Below are positions 5,249-5,729 of a stretch of 5,729 nucleotides of DNA, one piece after another. The position numbers and the translations under genes were made by a program. Where the stretch lies: assembly GCA_024281135.1 (NCBI GenBank), contig JAMXLG010000016.1, forward strand, positions 1-5,729, read 5' to 3'. This DNA comes from Vulcanimicrobiia bacterium. GTDB lineage: Bacteria; Eremiobacterota; Eremiobacteria; Baltobacterales; Baltobacteraceae. Numbering within the stretch: position 1 is the first letter of the stretch; every line of letters begins with the position of its first letter. Below the pieces are notes generated by a model. The model ran no database searches, had not been told where the DNA came from, and was given only the letters and a program-made list of their open reading frames with translations.

Positions 5249-5313
5249 AAATTGCCAAGATGCTTCGCGGCTTTCGGTTCGTCACAGGCAGCTGAAGCTG
5301 GAAAGCAAGCCAT
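5236..5313 (-). other. 25-codon ORF with a good ribosome site, possible leader peptide
   Basis: ATG 5313 is preceded by AGGA seven bases upstream and encodes 25 residues (starting MACFPASAACDEP) before TAA 5238-5236. It is in the same frame as the startless ORF further on, separated from it by TAA-AGT-TAA. It may be a chance frame, a leader peptide, or the start of a gene interrupted by stops. No family can be recognised at this length. Confidence 0.15.
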
Positions 5314-5323
5314 TACTTAATCC

Positions 5324-5351
5324 TTGACGCGGCGGTCGTGTTACGTCTACC
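5324..5351 (+). promoter_or_regulatory. Candidate promoter for the MscS-like gene
   Basis: TTGACG (5324-5329) matches the -35 consensus at five of six bases. The best -10 at 16 bases is TCTACC (5346-5351), which is poor. Transcription would start near 5358, leaving a 20-base leader that includes TAGAGAA before ATG 5378. Confidence 0.22.
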
Positions 5352-5377
5352 ACTCCGGATAGGTAGAGAATTTTATA

Positions 5378-5729
5378 ATGCGTCTTGCAGTACTCTCATG
5401 GGATAAACTTGCGCAGCTCGTTATTCCCGTCGGAATCATCGTGATCTCGATCGGTGTCGGAGTTGCGCTCGAATTTGTCGTGCGACGCCGGCTTTTCGAA
5501 CATCCGCGCGTTCGAGAACATGTGTGGCTGAAAATCGCGCTCGAATCCGTTGGCGCGAGCATCGCCTTCTGGGCTGCAGGCCTGGGCGTTTATATCGCAA
5601 TCACGACGTCCGAAGCTTCAGCGTCGGTCGTCCGCTTGTTGGATCAATTGCTACTGATCCTCGTGTTTGCTTCAGTGACGATCGTTGCCACGCGGTTTGT
5701 CGGCGGCGCGGTGTTACAGTTCAGTCGCG
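5378..5729 (+). CDS. N-terminal membrane part of a probable MscS-family mechanosensitive channel (3' partial)
   Basis: The frame is open from ATG 5378 to the window edge, giving 117 complete codons with no stop. There are three hydrophobic segments: residues 12-34 (LVIPVGIIVISIGVGVALEF), about 54-75 (ESVGASIAFWAAGLGVYIAI) and about 88-110 (LLDQLLLILVFASVTIVATR). A basic cluster RRR at 36-38 and RVREH follow helix 1. The pattern of N-terminal helices with a segment like LLDQLLLILVFASV resembles the outer helices of MscS-type channels, which release solutes on membrane tension during osmotic downshock. The diagnostic pore helix and cytoplasmic beta domain would lie beyond the window, so this call is tentative; another polytopic protein is possible. 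GAGAA seven bases before the ATG is the likely ribosome site. Confidence 0.55.
   Translation, partial: MRLAVLSWDKLAQLVIPVGIIVISIGVGVALEFVVRRRLFEHPRVREHVWLKIALESVGASIAFWAAGLGVYIAITTSEASASVVRLLDQLLLILVFASVTIVATRFVGGAVLQFSR

Noticed and set aside
5022..5285. 87-codon minus-strand frame from GTG 5285
   Set aside because: It is Arg-rich and overlaps the beta-sandwich gene start out of frame; likely a shadow.
5374..5379. TATAAT as promoter of the MscS-like gene
   Set aside because: It overlaps the start codon itself and has no -35 partner (CACTCC at the expected place); use would require a much later start that removes part of the first helix.
1..5729. Mobile element, CRISPR array, tRNA or rRNA
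   Set aside because: No transposase or integrase similarity, no regularly spaced repeats with unique spacers, no cloverleaf or rRNA-like stretch was seen on reading.

Overview
The window is a compact, moderately GC-rich bacterial region. It is recognisable as bacterial from Shine-Dalgarno-type starts (GGGAGG before the metallo-hydrolase), alternative GTG starts, short or negative intergenic gaps and familiar bacterial families. No ribosomal or other taxonomic marker is present. The mix of genes (DHA2 transporter, tandem universal stress protein, WrbA, a small secreted carboxypeptidase-regulatory-like domain, an MscS-like protein) would suit an environmental, deep-branching bacterium, but I cannot place it; that is an impression only.

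Layout. (1) Positions 1-380, plus strand: the C-terminal end of a protein that starts outside the window. What is visible is only a disordered Pro/Ala/Lys/His/Glu-rich tail with three tandem 11-residue repeats. (2) Positions 400-2786 (or 2804), minus strand: a two-gene unit, a 14-helix DHA2-type MFS exporter followed 5 bases later by a tandem-domain universal stress protein. (3) Positions 2830-3190, plus strand: two small overlapping reading frames, an 80-aa single-helix membrane protein and a 54-aa highly charged disordered protein. (4) Positions 3239-4763, plus strand: a WrbA-type NAD(P)H:quinone oxidoreductase, then a metallo-beta-lactamase-fold hydrolase whose reading frame is broken by an apparent one-base loss near 4252-4260. 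(5) Positions 4760-5377: a minus-strand small exported beta-sandwich protein that shares its TTAA stop bases with the hydrolase. Upstream of it lies a stretch full of inverted repeats that also carries a startless open frame ending in a TAATG stop/start overlap. (6) Positions 5378-5729, plus strand: the N-terminal membrane part of a probable MscS-family mechanosensitive channel, running off the edge.

How it fits together. Most identifiable products have stress or envelope roles: drug or solute export, universal stress response, two-electron quinone reduction, an MBL hydrolase and osmotic release. This suggests a stress-resistance neighbourhood, but there is no direct evidence that the divergent units are co-regulated. 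I see no mobile element, CRISPR array, tRNA or rRNA. I did not find a convincing new multi-gene system. The points most worth checking are the frameshifted hydrolase, the overlapping small ORF pair, the structured region at 5109-5236 and the one-sided degeneration of the tandem Usp protein.
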